The notes beneath the pieces are model-generated. The model did not search any database. It saw only the letters and a program-made list of their open reading frames with translations, and was not told where the DNA came from. From Hymenobacter cheonanensis (GTDB lineage: Bacteria > Bacteroidota > Bacteroidia > Cytophagales > Hymenobacteraceae), in assembly GCF_030581075.1 (NCBI RefSeq), contig NZ_JAUQSW010000007.1, positions 218,375 through 282,374 of the forward strand: DNA of 64,000 nt, given 5' to 3'. Within the stretch, counting starts at the first letter, position 1. Each line of letters starts with the position of its first letter. Positions 1 to 8,817 of the stretch are shown here, piece after piece. The position numbers and the translations under genes were made by a program.

Positions 1-38
1 ACTTACTTTTAGGTAATTTTCTATTATCGCACAACCCC

Positions 39-330
39 TTAAAAACCATGCTCGTGGGCAAAGCGCCCCAGCTCGGCTACACTATGCACCCCCAGCTTGT
101 GCATCAGGTTGCGCCGGTGAGTGCTCACGGTCAGCCCGTCCAGCTGGGGGGCAGGTACAGGTCGAGCAGTACCAGGTCGGCGGCCGGGGCTAGCGCCGCG
201 GCCAGAAAGCTCAGCAGCGCCTCGCCAGTGGCAGCCCGGTTCCTTCCAGGTCGGGCTCCTGCCCAAGCAGGGCCGCCAGCCCCGGCGTGAGCGTCGGATG
301 GTCATCAAGCAACAGCAGGCGACAGGGCAT
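39..330 (-). pseudogene. shattered NarL/LuxR-type response regulator
   Basis: Three pieces of one response regulator lie in three different frames. From the ATG at 330 one frame reads MPCRLLLLDDHPTLTPGLAA, a receiver N-terminus with its acidic pair. A second frame gives GEALLSFLAAALAPAADLVL followed by LDLYLPP, the phospho-acceptor region. A third reads LTVSTHRRNLMHKLGVHS and ends FAHEHGF, the recognition-helix end of a LuxR/GerE HTH. Intact family members are about 210 residues; here roughly 95 codons remain, so the middle of the protein is deleted in addition to the two frame changes. It lies just downstream of a truncated sensor kinase, presumably its former partner. The fragments are directly visible; the family assignment rests on the motifs. 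Confidence 0.8.
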
Positions 331-369
331 GAGGCAAAAACTGATAATGTCAGTTTCAGGGTAAAAAGG

Positions 370-1246
370 TTACACGGGCAGCTCGACCGTAATGACCGTG
401 CCGCGCCCCGGCTGCGTACTGACCAGCACCTGGCCGCGCAGGTAGCCGGCCCGCACCCGCACCCCGCGCAAGCCCAGGCCGCCCCGCCGGGGGGCGGGGC
501 TCCGCGGGTCAAACCCCCGGCCATTATCCCGCACGTTTAGGCGCAGGCTGGCGGGGAAGCGCTGCACTTCCACGTGCACGTGCTGCGCCTGCGCGTGCCG
601 GAGGGCATTGTGCAGCAACTCCGCTACGATGCGGTAGGCCGCCTGCTGAACCGGCCTCGGCAGGCTAGCCGTAGCTGGGTCGCAGTAACACGCGACCACC
701 GGGCCATCATCGGTCAGGCTGAGCGTTTCCGTTAGCAGCACCACTGCTTCGGATAGCGGGGGCTGCTCGCCCCCCGGCGGGTTGGGCAGCAGCGCCTGGC
801 TCAGCGTACGCACATCGTGCCGTAGCTGCCGCAGCAAGGCTTCGGTGTGTTCGTGGGCCTCCGCCAGCAGGGCCGCTCGGTGCGCCAGGGCCTGGCGCAC
901 TGAGCGGCCCTGCCAGGCCAGGTGCAGGGCGGTCAGGCCGGGGGCCAGGGCATCGTGCAGCTCCCGGGCGAGGGCCTCCCGCTCCTCGTCCTGCGCCGCA
1001 ATAAGGCGCTGCCCGGCCGCGGCTCGCTCGCGCAGGTGGCGCACCCGCCACGCCGCGTTCTGCCGCTGGGCGTTGCGATACCGAATTGTGAGCAGGATAC
1101 TTAGCGTGAGCAGCTCCGCTGCCAGGCCCCAGGCCAGGGAGTTGGGCTCGACCAGGTGGATATTGACCCAGCCGGTGTGGTTGAGCAGAAAATTTCCGGT
1201 GCCGATGATGAAAAACGGGTAGGTAAACCTGCGCGAGTTAAATCGG
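370..1246 (-). pseudogene. N-terminally truncated 7TMR-DISM-type sensor histidine kinase
   Basis: A HisKA_3-type kinase core is present: RELHDALAPG carries the phospho-acceptor His, LLHNALRH is the N box, RDNGRGFDP the G1 box and GLGLRGVRVRAG the G2 box. The frame stays open upstream of the GTG at 1044 as far as a TAA at 1247-1249, but has no ATG. That stretch encodes a last membrane helix and linker (GLAAELLTLSILLTIRYRNA) typical of the end of 7TMR-DISM kinases. Complete proteins of this class have a sensor domain and six more helices, all missing here. The sequence beyond 1250 is less GC-rich and unrelated, so the break looks like a rearrangement. A shorter 224-residue soluble product from the GTG at 1044 cannot be excluded, but its partner regulator is also broken. 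Confidence 0.72.
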
Positions 1247-1417
1247 GCTTATATCAAAGCACCCGACCGGCTACGACACCAACTTGACACCCAGGCACCC
1301 CCTGGTGCAGTATGATTCTGGTTTATGCGTAGGCGCGGCATTGCACGCAGATAAACTTGACTTGAAAAAGCTAACCGTCTTTTCCATTCGCTACCTCCCG
1401 CGCTCCGTGGTGCTAAG

Positions 1418-1651
1418 TTGTGTGGATGCGTAGGCAATGCAGTAACCCACGACCCTGTGCAGATTGCCAAGTATTTGTTAGAAGAGTTCGGGAACTCTGA
1501 GCGGCATTGTCTGTTGCAATCTTCTTCGACTCATGTATACGTCGCCGTTGCGGCGGGGGAACACTACGCCGTGGTAAAGCTTGGTGAGGAACAGACCTCC
1601 TCTACGAAGGAGGAGAGAAAGGCGTACGTTAAGGGCAGTGTATCACAATAA
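1418..1651 (+). CDS. small hypothetical protein or gene remnant
   Basis: A 77-codon frame with a TTG start encodes a small soluble polypeptide with segments DPVQIAKYLLEEFGN and HYAVVKLGEEQTSSTKEERK. It is not recognised. Base composition is less GC-rich than in neighbouring genes. Upstream, another frame reads LKKLTVFSIRYLPRSVVL before stopping, so the two could be halves of one frameshifted gene. A strong hairpin terminator begins three bases after the stop, which argues that something here was transcribed. The 1,247-1,417 interval holds no other feature I can support. Confidence 0.3.
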   Translation: MCGCVGNAVTHDPVQIAKYLLEEFGNSERHCLLQSSSTHVYVAVAAGEHYAVVKLGEEQTSSTKEERKAYVKGSVSQ

Positions 1652-1653
1652 GG

Positions 1654-1702
1654 AAGGCCCACGTCACAGAAAGTAGGAAGGAATCTGTGACGTGAGCCTT
1701 TT
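1654..1702 (+). terminator. hairpin terminator
   Basis: Arms of 17 bases (AAGGCCCACGTCACAGA against TCTGTGACGTGAGCCTT) pair with one mismatch around a 13-base loop, followed by a short T run. It sits directly after the small frame ending at 1651 and could also serve minus-strand transcription. Confidence 0.7.
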
Positions 1703-1803
1703 AAGCTGGGTAATAATTTTACAACTGCTTGATTTATAACAGCTCCAAAAATGCTCTGTTTTAAGTTAAGGTTTTAAAAGGAAAATCCATTCAGCAGGCA
1801 AAA

Positions 1804-2094
1804 TCAAACGATGTCGGCCGAGATGCCCCGGTCGTGGATGGCCGAGCAGCGGGGCTCCAGCTCCTCATAGGTGCCGTTTTTGACGGCGCACTTGCCCTTG
1901 TGGTGGATGAGCAGGGTGCACTGCTCGGCCTGCTCGGGCTCGTGGCCACACACCTCAATGAGCGTCTGAATGACGTGGTCGAAGGTGTTCACGTCGTCGT
2001 TGTAGACTACGAGCGTGCGTAATTCCTGCTCGTCTTCGAGCAAGAGCACGTCGTCCTGATAGTCGGTCTGCGGGCGGGTAGCGGGGAAAGCCAT
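1804..2094 (-). CDS. clpS: ATP-dependent Clp protease adaptor ClpS
   Basis: ClpS binds the N-terminal domain of ClpA/ClpC and delivers N-degron substrates to the ClpP protease in the cytoplasm. The 96-residue product has the family size and core: LVVYNDDVNTFDHVI, then HHKGKCAVKNGTYEELE, the segment that packs against the chaperone and forms the N-degron pocket. The start chosen is the ATG at 2094 (MAFPATRP); a longer open frame to 2175 adds sequence without family resemblance. It is a single gene, divergent from the next one downstream in the window. Confidence 0.93.
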   Translation of the reverse strand: MAFPATRPQTDYQDDVLLLEDEQELRTLVVYNDDVNTFDHVIQTLIEVCGHEPEQAEQCTLLIHHKGKCAVKNGTYEELEPRCSAIHDRGISADIV

Positions 2095-2232
2095 GGCACA
2101 AAAATACGGCGGCCCCGGCGAAGCGTGGGGCCGCCTGATAACGCCCGGCCAGGGGGTTTCGTTCGGGTGGAACAACTACTTTACCGACCTTTGCCAAAGA
2201 GGGTGGGGCTAGCCCGCCCGCTGCCGTAGCTT

Positions 2233-2790
2233 ATGCCCGTCCCGTCTGCCGATTTTAAAAAAGCCGTGGCTCGCCTCTCCGACAAGGAAAAGGAGGCCCT
2301 CATTGTGCGCGCGGCCCGGCGCGATGCCGAACTTTACGACACGTTCAGCTTTGAGCTGCTGCCCGACGTGACGCTCGAAAGCGTGTACGAGGCCAGCGCC
2401 GACCGCATTCACGAGCTGTTCAACGTGGCCGTAACGGGCCGCCTGCTCAACCGCAGCCTGGTAAAAGCTCTGCGCGGGGCTACCCAGGAGGCCGCCCGCG
2501 CCCGCCGCGTTACCAAGAGCAAGCAGCTCGAAATCGACCTGAGTATGTACGCGCTACGACTGATTTTTGAGAACTACACCGGGCAGTTCGACAGCGTGTA
2601 CCAAGGGTTTTTTGTGGGCACGGCACGGCTGGCGGTGCGCCTCACCAACCTCATTCCTAAGCACCTGCACGAAGACTTGTGGCTGGAGTATAAGCCCGAG
2701 CTGGACGATTTTCTGACCCAGCTGCACGGCCGCAAAAAAAGCCGCGAATTGAAGTTTGAACTGCCGCGCGCCTTGGTGCTGCCCGATTAA
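2233..2790 (+). CDS. conserved hypothetical protein, helical
   Basis: A 185-residue soluble, charged, mostly helical protein that I do not recognise. It opens MPVPSADFKKAVARLSDKEK and contains TGRLLNRSLVKALRGATQEA and a basic tail HGRKKSRELKFELPRALV. No signal peptide or membrane segment is evident. It ends seven bases before the P450 start, so the two are probably co-transcribed. Codon use matches its neighbours, supporting a real gene. A regulator or nucleic-acid-associated protein is possible but would be a guess. Confidence 0.75.
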   Translation: MPVPSADFKKAVARLSDKEKEALIVRAARRDAELYDTFSFELLPDVTLESVYEASADRIHELFNVAVTGRLLNRSLVKALRGATQEAARARRVTKSKQLEIDLSMYALRLIFENYTGQFDSVYQGFFVGTARLAVRLTNLIPKHLHEDLWLEYKPELDDFLTQLHGRKKSRELKFELPRALVLPD

Positions 2791-2797
2791 GCCAGCC

Positions 2798-4201
2798 ATG
2801 AGCCAACCTACCCCTGGTGCCCCGGCTAGCGGCTGGCCGCAGGTGCCGCGCCGCATCACGCTGCGCAACTCGCTGAAATCGGCCCGCGACCCCATCGGGG
2901 CGCTCGACAAGCTGCTGGCCCACTACGGCGACACGGTGCGCCTGTACCTGGGCGGCGTGCGGCCCTCGGTCGTCACGCGCGACCCGGCCCTGGTGCAGCA
3001 CATTTTGCAGAAAAACCACCGCCGCTACCACAAGTCGGACCTCACGCACGGGCTGCTGCGCTACCTGGGCCGCGGCCTGCTCACGAATGAGGGCGCCGAC
3101 TGGCTGCGCCAGCGCCGGCTCATTCAGCCCGGCTTTCACCGGCAGCGGCTGGCTGGCCTCACGCGCCTTATGCGCGCGGCGGCCGACGAGTGGGTGGCCG
3201 AGCTGGATTTGCTAACCGCCGCTAGCCCCGTGGCCGAGCTGGATGTGCACGCGGCCATGACGCGGGTGGCGTTTCGCATCGTGGCCCGCTCGGTGTTTGG
3301 CGACAGCCTGGGCGAGAGCCAGCTCACCCAGCTCAGCGACTGGCTCACGGCCATTCAGGCGTTTTATGTCAACACCATTCGGCAGCCCTACCTGCGGCCC
3401 TGGCACTGGGCACGGGGCAGCTACGGCCGCCACGACCGGCTAGCCCGCCAGCTGCGCGAACTGGTGCGGGCGGCCATTGGCCGGCACCGCGCCGCCCGGG
3501 CCGCCCCCGCCGGCACGCCCGCCCCCGACGACCTGCTGCAAATGCTGCTCGACGCCCGCTACGAAGACACCGGCGAGCCGATGGCCGACGAGCAATTGCT
3601 CGACGAACTGAACATCCTACTCGTGGCCGGGCACGAAACCTCGGCCAACGCCCTGGCCTGGGCCCTGTACCTGCTAGCCCGCCACCCCGCGGCGCAGGCC
3701 GAGCTGGTGGCCGAGATTGAGCAGGCGCTGCCCGGCGGCCGCCCGCCCGAGTTTGAGGACCTGCCCCGGCTGCCTTTCGCCCTGCAAGTGGTGCAGGAGG
3801 CCATGCGCCTCTACCCGCCCGCCTGGGTCATGGACCGCGTGGCCACCGAGGCCGACGAGTTTCAGGGCCAGCCCATTGCCAAGGGTACGCTGTTTACGCT
3901 CTACCTCTACGGCCTGCACCACCACCCCGCGCTGTGGCCCGATGCCGAGGCGTTTCGGCCCCAGCGCTTTGCGGCGGGGGCGCAGCCGGCCCCGCCGGCC
4001 TACGGCTACCTGCCCTTCGGGGCCGGGCCGCGCCTGTGCGTGGGCCAGCACTTTGCCCTTACCGAGCTGCAGCTGGTGCTCATTCAAACCCTGCGGCGCT
4101 ACCACGTGGCGCCCGCTAGCCCGGCCGTGCCGGGCATGGCCCCGCTCGTGACGCTGCGGCCGGGCGGCGCGCTGCCGCTGCGGTTTCGGCGGCGGGAGTA
4201 A
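2798..4201 (+). CDS. cytochrome P450
   Basis: A heme-thiolate monooxygenase of 467 residues without an N-terminal membrane anchor, so soluble and likely served by a separate redox partner. The family landmarks are all present: I-helix LLVAGHETSANALAW with acid-Thr for oxygen activation, ExxR as EAMRLYPP, and the heme loop FGAGPRLCVGQHF with Cys at residue 414. ATG at 2798 is preferred over an upstream in-frame ATG at 2756 that lies inside the preceding gene. The proline-rich start and long-chain-type K-helix region resemble bacterial P450s acting on fatty acids or terpenoids, but the substrate cannot be read from sequence. No ferredoxin gene is adjacent. Confidence 0.95.
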   Translation: MSQPTPGAPASGWPQVPRRITLRNSLKSARDPIGALDKLLAHYGDTVRLYLGGVRPSVVTRDPALVQHILQKNHRRYHKSDLTHGLLRYLGRGLLTNEGADWLRQRRLIQPGFHRQRLAGLTRLMRAAADEWVAELDLLTAASPVAELDVHAAMTRVAFRIVARSVFGDSLGESQLTQLSDWLTAIQAFYVNTIRQPYLRPWHWARGSYGRHDRLARQLRELVRAAIGRHRAARAAPAGTPAPDDLLQMLLDARYEDTGEPMADEQLLDELNILLVAGHETSANALAWALYLLARHPAAQAELVAEIEQALPGGRPPEFEDLPRLPFALQVVQEAMRLYPPAWVMDRVATEADEFQGQPIAKGTLFTLYLYGLHHHPALWPDAEAFRPQRFAAGAQPAPPAYGYLPFGAGPRLCVGQHFALTELQLVLIQTLRRYHVAPASPAVPGMAPLVTLRPGGALPLRFRRRE

Positions 4202-4260
4202 GGCGTTACTGCTTAGCCGAGACTGACCTTGAGGCTGCGAAATACGTATACTCTCCCAGG

Positions 4261-4355
4261 CCGTCATGCTGAGCTTGCCGAAGCATCTTGCTCGAATCGT
4301 TGGGGAGCAACCCTAGCGGGGCGAGCAAGATGCTTCGGCAAGCTCAGCATGACGG
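4261..4355. repeat. inverted repeat, 34-bp perfect arms
   Basis: Arms at 4261-4294 and 4322-4355 are exact inverse complements (starting CCGTCATGCTGAGCTTGCCG) around a 27-base loop. It occupies most of the gap between the P450 and the antiporter and resembles the REP-like elements elsewhere in the window, though the sequence family differs. It could act as a terminator for the P450 operon. Confidence 0.85.
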
Positions 4356-4397
4356 TTTTAGTTTGGTTAGAACATAAGACGATTACTAGCTGCCGAT

Positions 4398-6059
4398 TTG
4401 GAACACCTTACCCTGATAATATTCCTGCTGGCGCTGCTGGTGGCGCTGTCGGCCGTGGCGCCCAGGCTCAAGCTGCCCTACCCGGTGCTGCTGGTGGTGG
4501 CGGGCGGGCTGCTCGGGCTGGTGCCCGGCCTGCCGGCCATCAACATCGACCCCAACCTGATATTTTTCATCTTCCTGCCGCCGCTGCTCTACGAGGCCAG
4601 CTACCAAATGTCGTGGCACGAGTTTGTGGCCAACCGGCGCCCCATTACGCTGCTGGCGGTGGGGCTGGTGCTGCTTACGACCACCATTGTGGCGGCCCTG
4701 GCGCACTACTTTATTCCGGGCTTTAGCTGGGCCATGGGCTTTGTGCTGGGCGCCATTGTGGCCCCGCCCGATGCCGTGGCGGCCACGAGCGTAACCAAAG
4801 GGCTAGGCCTGCCGCGCCGCATCACGGGTATTCTGGAGGGCGAAAGCCTGGTGAATGATGCCTCGGCGCTCATTGCCTACCGCTACGCCGTGGCGGCGGT
4901 GGTGAGCGGCACGTTTGGCCTCTGGGATGCCAGCTGGCACTTTTTGCTGGTGGCCGGGGGCGGGGCGGCCATCGGCGTGGCGGTGGGCTACGTGGTGGTG
5001 CGGGTGCAAAACTTCCTCACCGATGCCACGCTCATCACGGCGCTGTCGCTGCTGCTGCCGTTTGGGGTGTACCTGGCCGCCGAGCACGTGCACGTGTCGG
5101 GGGTGCTGGCCGTGGTGGCGATGGGCCTGATGATGAGCCGCCGCTCGCACGATATCTACGACAACCAAACGCGGCTGCTCAAGCACAGCTTCTGGCGGGT
5201 GCTGGGCTTTCTGCTCAATGGGCTGGTGTTTCTCATCATTGGGCTCGAGTTGCGCTCTATCCTGACCGGGCTGGGGGCGGCGGCCTTCTGGCCCATGCTG
5301 GGCTACGGCCTGCTGGTGAGCGCGGCGGCCATCGCCATCCGGCTGGGGTGGGTGTTTCCGGTTAGCTTTCTGGGGCACTGGCTGGGGCGCTGGCTGGGCC
5401 GCACCGAGGAGCGGGCGCCCAAGCGCAACCTCTTTATCACGTCGTGGGCCGGTATGCGGGGGGTGGTGTCGCTGGCTACGGCGCTGGCGCTGCCGCTGGT
5501 CGTGCGGGGCGGGCAGCCGTTTCCGCAGCGCAATGCCATCCTGTTTCTCACCTTCACCGTTATCTTGGTTACGCTGCTGGTGCAGGGCCTGAGTTTGCCG
5601 TGGCTGGTGCGCCGGCTGAATGTGCAGGAGTCGCCGGCCGCCCGCGCGGCCGAAGAGCAGGCCCTGCGCCTGGCCCTCACCACCGATTCGCTGGCCTATC
5701 TTGAAGCCCGCATCAAGGCCGAAAAAGAAGCCCCCGACCCCAGCCTGCTTACCCTGCGCGAAGTAATGCGCCGCCAGGCGCGGCGCCTGCACGGCACCTT
5801 TGCCGCCAACGAGGCCACCGACGAGCAGCCACCCACCGAGGCCGAAACTCAGGCCGCCGCCTCGTTCGAAGGCCTGCTGCGCTGCCGCCTTGCCGTGACG
5901 GAGCACCAGCGGGCGCTGCTGGTAAAGCTGCACCGGGCCGATACGTACAGCGAAGAAGCCATCCGGCAGGTAGAGCTGGAGCTGGACCGCTTTGAGATTG
6001 CGCTCGATACCCAGCTGGCTACCGTGCAGCAGCCCCCCGAGCCGGCGGCTGGTGCCTAG
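4398..6059 (+). CDS. CPA1-type Na+/H+ antiporter
   Basis: A 553-residue inner-membrane cation/proton antiporter that exports Na+ in exchange for protons. About 12 membrane helices fill residues 1-400, with the CPA1 core YEASYQMSWHEF, the ion-binding helix GAIVAPPDAVAATSV, and LEGESLVNDASALIAYR. The C-terminal 150 residues are soluble and helical, as in NhaP/YjcE-like proteins. The start is a TTG giving MEHLTLIIFLL; the next ATG falls beyond the first helices, so the TTG is preferred. It stands alone after a long inverted repeat and converges with the next gene six bases away. Confidence 0.92.
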   Translation: MEHLTLIIFLLALLVALSAVAPRLKLPYPVLLVVAGGLLGLVPGLPAINIDPNLIFFIFLPPLLYEASYQMSWHEFVANRRPITLLAVGLVLLTTTIVAALAHYFIPGFSWAMGFVLGAIVAPPDAVAATSVTKGLGLPRRITGILEGESLVNDASALIAYRYAVAAVVSGTFGLWDASWHFLLVAGGGAAIGVAVGYVVVRVQNFLTDATLITALSLLLPFGVYLAAEHVHVSGVLAVVAMGLMMSRRSHDIYDNQTRLLKHSFWRVLGFLLNGLVFLIIGLELRSILTGLGAAAFWPMLGYGLLVSAAAIAIRLGWVFPVSFLGHWLGRWLGRTEERAPKRNLFITSWAGMRGVVSLATALALPLVVRGGQPFPQRNAILFLTFTVILVTLLVQGLSLPWLVRRLNVQESPAARAAEEQALRLALTTDSLAYLEARIKAEKEAPDPSLLTLREVMRRQARRLHGTFAANEATDEQPPTEAETQAAASFEGLLRCRLAVTEHQRALLVKLHRADTYSEEAIRQVELELDRFEIALDTQLATVQQPPEPAAGA

Positions 6060-6065
6060 TAGTAC

Positions 6066-6419
6066 TTAGCGCATGGCCAGCTCGCGCAGGCTGGCGGCCG
6101 CGCTGGCATCGTCGTGCAGCTGCTCGAAGCGCTCGTACTCGCTCTCGGTGAGCACCGTGCGCAGGCGCTGGGCCAGCAGCTCGGGCGTGCGGGTGAGGCG
6201 CTGGTGCTTTTGCACGGCCTGCTGCACCGCTATTGTTTGGCTCGGCGACAGCTGCAGGCTGGCCGCCAGGTAGCGCACCAGGGGGCTGGCCCCTATGCCC
6301 CCGCCGGCCAGTACCCCTACGCTGGGGGTAGGGCGCTCGGGGTCGCGCGAGGAGGCCCGGGCGGGCTGCTGGCTCAGAACCAACAGGGCAAGAAAGCTGG
6401 AGGTAAGTACTGTTTTCAT
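6066..6419 (-). CDS. small secreted hypothetical protein
   Basis: A 117-residue protein from the ATG at 6419 with a clear signal peptide (MKTVLTSSFLALLVLSQQPA, cleavage near ARA-SS). The mature part contains YLAASLQLSPSQTIAVQQAV and LLAQRLRTVLTESEYERF, a helical pattern like periplasmic Spy/CpxP-type or DUF4168-like proteins with an LTPEQ-like motif. Function is not recognised. A longer frame to 6563 adds sequence upstream of the signal peptide and is not used. It is convergent with the antiporter gene. Confidence 0.7.
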   Translation of the reverse strand: MKTVLTSSFLALLVLSQQPARASSRDPERPTPSVGVLAGGGIGASPLVRYLAASLQLSPSQTIAVQQAVQKHQRLTRTPELLAQRLRTVLTESEYERFEQLHDDASAAASLRELAMR

Positions 6420-6656
6420 CAATAAAAAGACGGGAGAGTGGAGAGCAGCCGCCGAAACGACCTGCCTGTTTGAAGCAGCGTAGGCCGTTCGACGTAGTAA
6501 AGGTGCGACGGCCGTTTTCTTTTTACAATCCAACTTGCTCATTGGTAAGTCCTGCAATCCCAATGAGGTCTTTTTACATGCGAAAGAGCTAATTATTTAG
6601 CTAAACAATCCTATTTCCTGGGTGAACCTAACTATTTACTCGCCCAGTGGCGGTGG

Positions 6657-8723
6657 CTAGGGCAGCAGGCGGGCGCCCAGGGCCCGGCGCAGGTCGGGCA
6701 CGTCGTAGGCGCGCAGCACGCCGGGCACTACCTCGGAGTAGGCATCTTTGGCGGCCGGGTTTTCGAGGTAGTACTGGAAGGAGGGTGGCCCGCCGCTCAC
6801 CTGCACCTGCGCTATTGCGGGGGCCCACGCCGGGGCCGGGCCGGGCGGCGCGGGGGCGGCGCTGGTCATGGGGTAAGGCTGTTTGGCCACTTGGGGGCTT
6901 AGCAGCGCCGCGTGCAAGGCCGTTAGGGCCGCCCGGCCATCGGCCCGCAGCAAAATGGGCAGCTGCCCGAAGCGGCTGTCGTTGCGCAGCAGCGTGAGCA
7001 GGGTGCTTACGTCCGTTACGCGCTGGGCCAGCAGCGGGTGGCCCAGGTGCAGGGCCAGCAGCGCATCGCGGTATTCCTGGTTGTAGTATTTGGGGTCGTT
7101 GAAGGCCGCCGGGTCGGTGGTTTCGCCCAGGCCGCGCAGGTCGGCCAGCAGCACGGCGGTGCCCTGGCGCTGGTAGGCGGCTAGCCGGGCGGCGCTGTCG
7201 CGCAGTACCGTGGCCATGCCCTGGCCGGGCAGCCACAGCACGAGGCGGGTAGGGGCGGGCGCGCCCGGGGCGGGCATAAGCAGCCGGGCGGGCAGGGGCG
7301 GGTTGTCATCGTCGCGGCGCAGCAGCAGGCCTTGCAGGGCCAGGCCACCCGGCAGGCGCAGGGTGTCGCGCAGCACAACGCTCAGCCTGGCTGCACCCCT
7401 GGCCGGCGGCCACAGCCCTAGCTGCTGGCCGAGCACGCGGGCTAGTGCCTCGGGCGCATAGGCCGGCCGGTGGCTGGCCAGCGCCCGCGCGGCGGCCAGG
7501 TGAATGGCCGCCAGGCTTTGCTCATTCTTAAACGCCGTGCCCACCTGCCCGGTAGCCGTGCAGCGCAGCGTGGCCTCGGGCAGCGCGATGGGCGTGGCCT
7601 CCTCGGCCACGGCCGGGCCGCTAGCCCCCAGCCAGCGCCGAAACCACGCCACGGCCGCCGCCCGCTTGGGGGCCGAGATGCCGTGGCCGTCGTCGTAGGT
7701 GAAGAGGTCAGCCTTCTCGGCCTGGCCTAGCGCAGTGTAGGCCCGGTGGGTGTCGGCGTAGGCGGCCTCCATGTCGGTCTGGTCCACAAAATCGTAGCGT
7801 CCCGTCAGCAGCAGCAGCGGTTTGGGGGCAAACATGAGGAGCCAGTCGGCCACGTCGAAGCCGGCTGCCCCGGCACCGGGCAGCATCACGCAGCCATCGG
7901 CGGGGCCGGTGGCGGTGAGGTTGCGCTCACCGGCCGCCACGTAGCTGCACAGCGCGGCGGCCTGCACCCGGTCGTCGTAGGCCATGAAGTAGGCCGTTTG
8001 GGTGGCGCCGCCCGAGTTGCCGAGGCAGCCCACGCGGGCAGCATCCACCTCGGGCCTGGTGAGCAGGTAGTCGAGGCCGCGCACGTTGTCCCACAGCTCC
8101 TCGGCGGGTAGGTTGGTGCCCAGCAGCGTGGCCTGGGCGTTGAGCAGCGTGTGCTCGGTGGTGCCGCCCCGGGTGAGGAACTTACCGCCAGGGTCTACCA
8201 ACTGCATTCGCTCGCCTTGCGAAACCGGGTCGATGACGAGCACCACGAAGCCGTTGCGGGCCAGGAGCCGGGCCGTTTGCTGATACGAGGGCGTGGCCTT
8301 GCTAGCCTGCTCGTGGCCGCAAAAGAGCAGCGCGGCCGGCCGCTTGCCCCGGCCGTCGGGCACGTACAAATTGGCCGTAACGTGGTGGTGGGGCTGGCTC
8401 TCATAAAGCACCTTTTCAATCTGAAAGCCCGCCTGCGGCACCGTGCCCACCACCCGCGCCCGCAGCGGCGTGCGCGCCGGCAGTGGCCCCAGCACCCGCC
8501 GGAAGCGCGCCCGCGCCGAGTCGCGGTACGCCCGCGTGCCCGCCGCCGAGGCCAGGGCCGCATCGAGGGCCAGCCGGCGCGGGGCGTACTGCTGGTGCAC
8601 CTGCTGCAGCAGGTAGGTGGGCAGCGTGGCGGGCGCCTTCCAGTCGATAACGGGCGGAAGGGGGGCCTGGGCAGCGGTGGGGCGGGCGGCCAAAAGCAGC
8701 AGCAATACAAGCAAGCGAAGCAT
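6657..8723 (-). CDS. secreted protein with two alpha/beta-hydrolase domains
   Basis: A 688-residue exported protein (signal MLRLLVLLLLLAARPTAAQA). Residues about 25-390 form an acetylxylan-esterase/dienelactone-hydrolase-like domain: FCGHEQASKATPSY lies near the oxyanion strand, GCLGNSGGATQTAYF carries the nucleophile Ser, and the histidine sits in YDDGHGISAPKRAA. Residues about 420-688 form a second hydrolase-like fold (LVLWLPGQGMATVL, VLLADLRGLGETTDP), but at the nucleophile elbow it reads LLRADGRAALTA, with Asp-Gly in place of G-x-S-x-G, so it looks inactive. The ester substrate is unknown; deacetylation of plant polysaccharide is plausible given the pectin locus nearby. The ATG at 8723 is chosen because it begins the signal peptide. 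Confidence 0.82.
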   Translation of the reverse strand: MLRLLVLLLLLAARPTAAQAPLPPVIDWKAPATLPTYLLQQVHQQYAPRRLALDAALASAAGTRAYRDSARARFRRVLGPLPARTPLRARVVGTVPQAGFQIEKVLYESQPHHHVTANLYVPDGRGKRPAALLFCGHEQASKATPSYQQTARLLARNGFVVLVIDPVSQGERMQLVDPGGKFLTRGGTTEHTLLNAQATLLGTNLPAEELWDNVRGLDYLLTRPEVDAARVGCLGNSGGATQTAYFMAYDDRVQAAALCSYVAAGERNLTATGPADGCVMLPGAGAAGFDVADWLLMFAPKPLLLLTGRYDFVDQTDMEAAYADTHRAYTALGQAEKADLFTYDDGHGISAPKRAAAVAWFRRWLGASGPAVAEEATPIALPEATLRCTATGQVGTAFKNEQSLAAIHLAAARALASHRPAYAPEALARVLGQQLGLWPPARGAARLSVVLRDTLRLPGGLALQGLLLRRDDDNPPLPARLLMPAPGAPAPTRLVLWLPGQGMATVLRDSAARLAAYQRQGTAVLLADLRGLGETTDPAAFNDPKYYNQEYRDALLALHLGHPLLAQRVTDVSTLLTLLRNDSRFGQLPILLRADGRAALTALHAALLSPQVAKQPYPMTSAAPAPPGPAPAWAPAIAQVQVSGGPPSFQYYLENPAAKDAYSEVVPGVLRAYDVPDLRRALGARLLP

Positions 8724-8760
8724 ACCCCAAAGAACGGTCCCGCCCGCCCGACGCTGCATT

Positions 8761-8795
8761 AAAAAAGCCGGCCCCCGCAAGGAAGGCCGGCTTTT
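8761..8795 (-). terminator. hairpin terminator between two minus-strand genes
   Basis: AAAAAGCCGGCC and GGCCGGCTTTT pair around a short loop with A/T runs on both sides. It follows the gene at 8818-9237 on the minus strand and precedes the hydrolase gene start at 8723, so it separates their transcripts. Confidence 0.82.
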
Positions 8796-8817
8796 CAGAG
8801 CTGGAAACGCGCGCGCC

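Noticed and set aside
1249..1470. A 73-codon minus-strand frame as the missing N-terminus of the kinase
   Set aside because: Wrong frame, no hydrophobic helices and no family resemblance.
4803..5933. A 376-codon frame opposite the Na+/H+ antiporter
   Set aside because: Gln/His/Arg-rich low-complexity translation, antisense to a well-conserved transporter.
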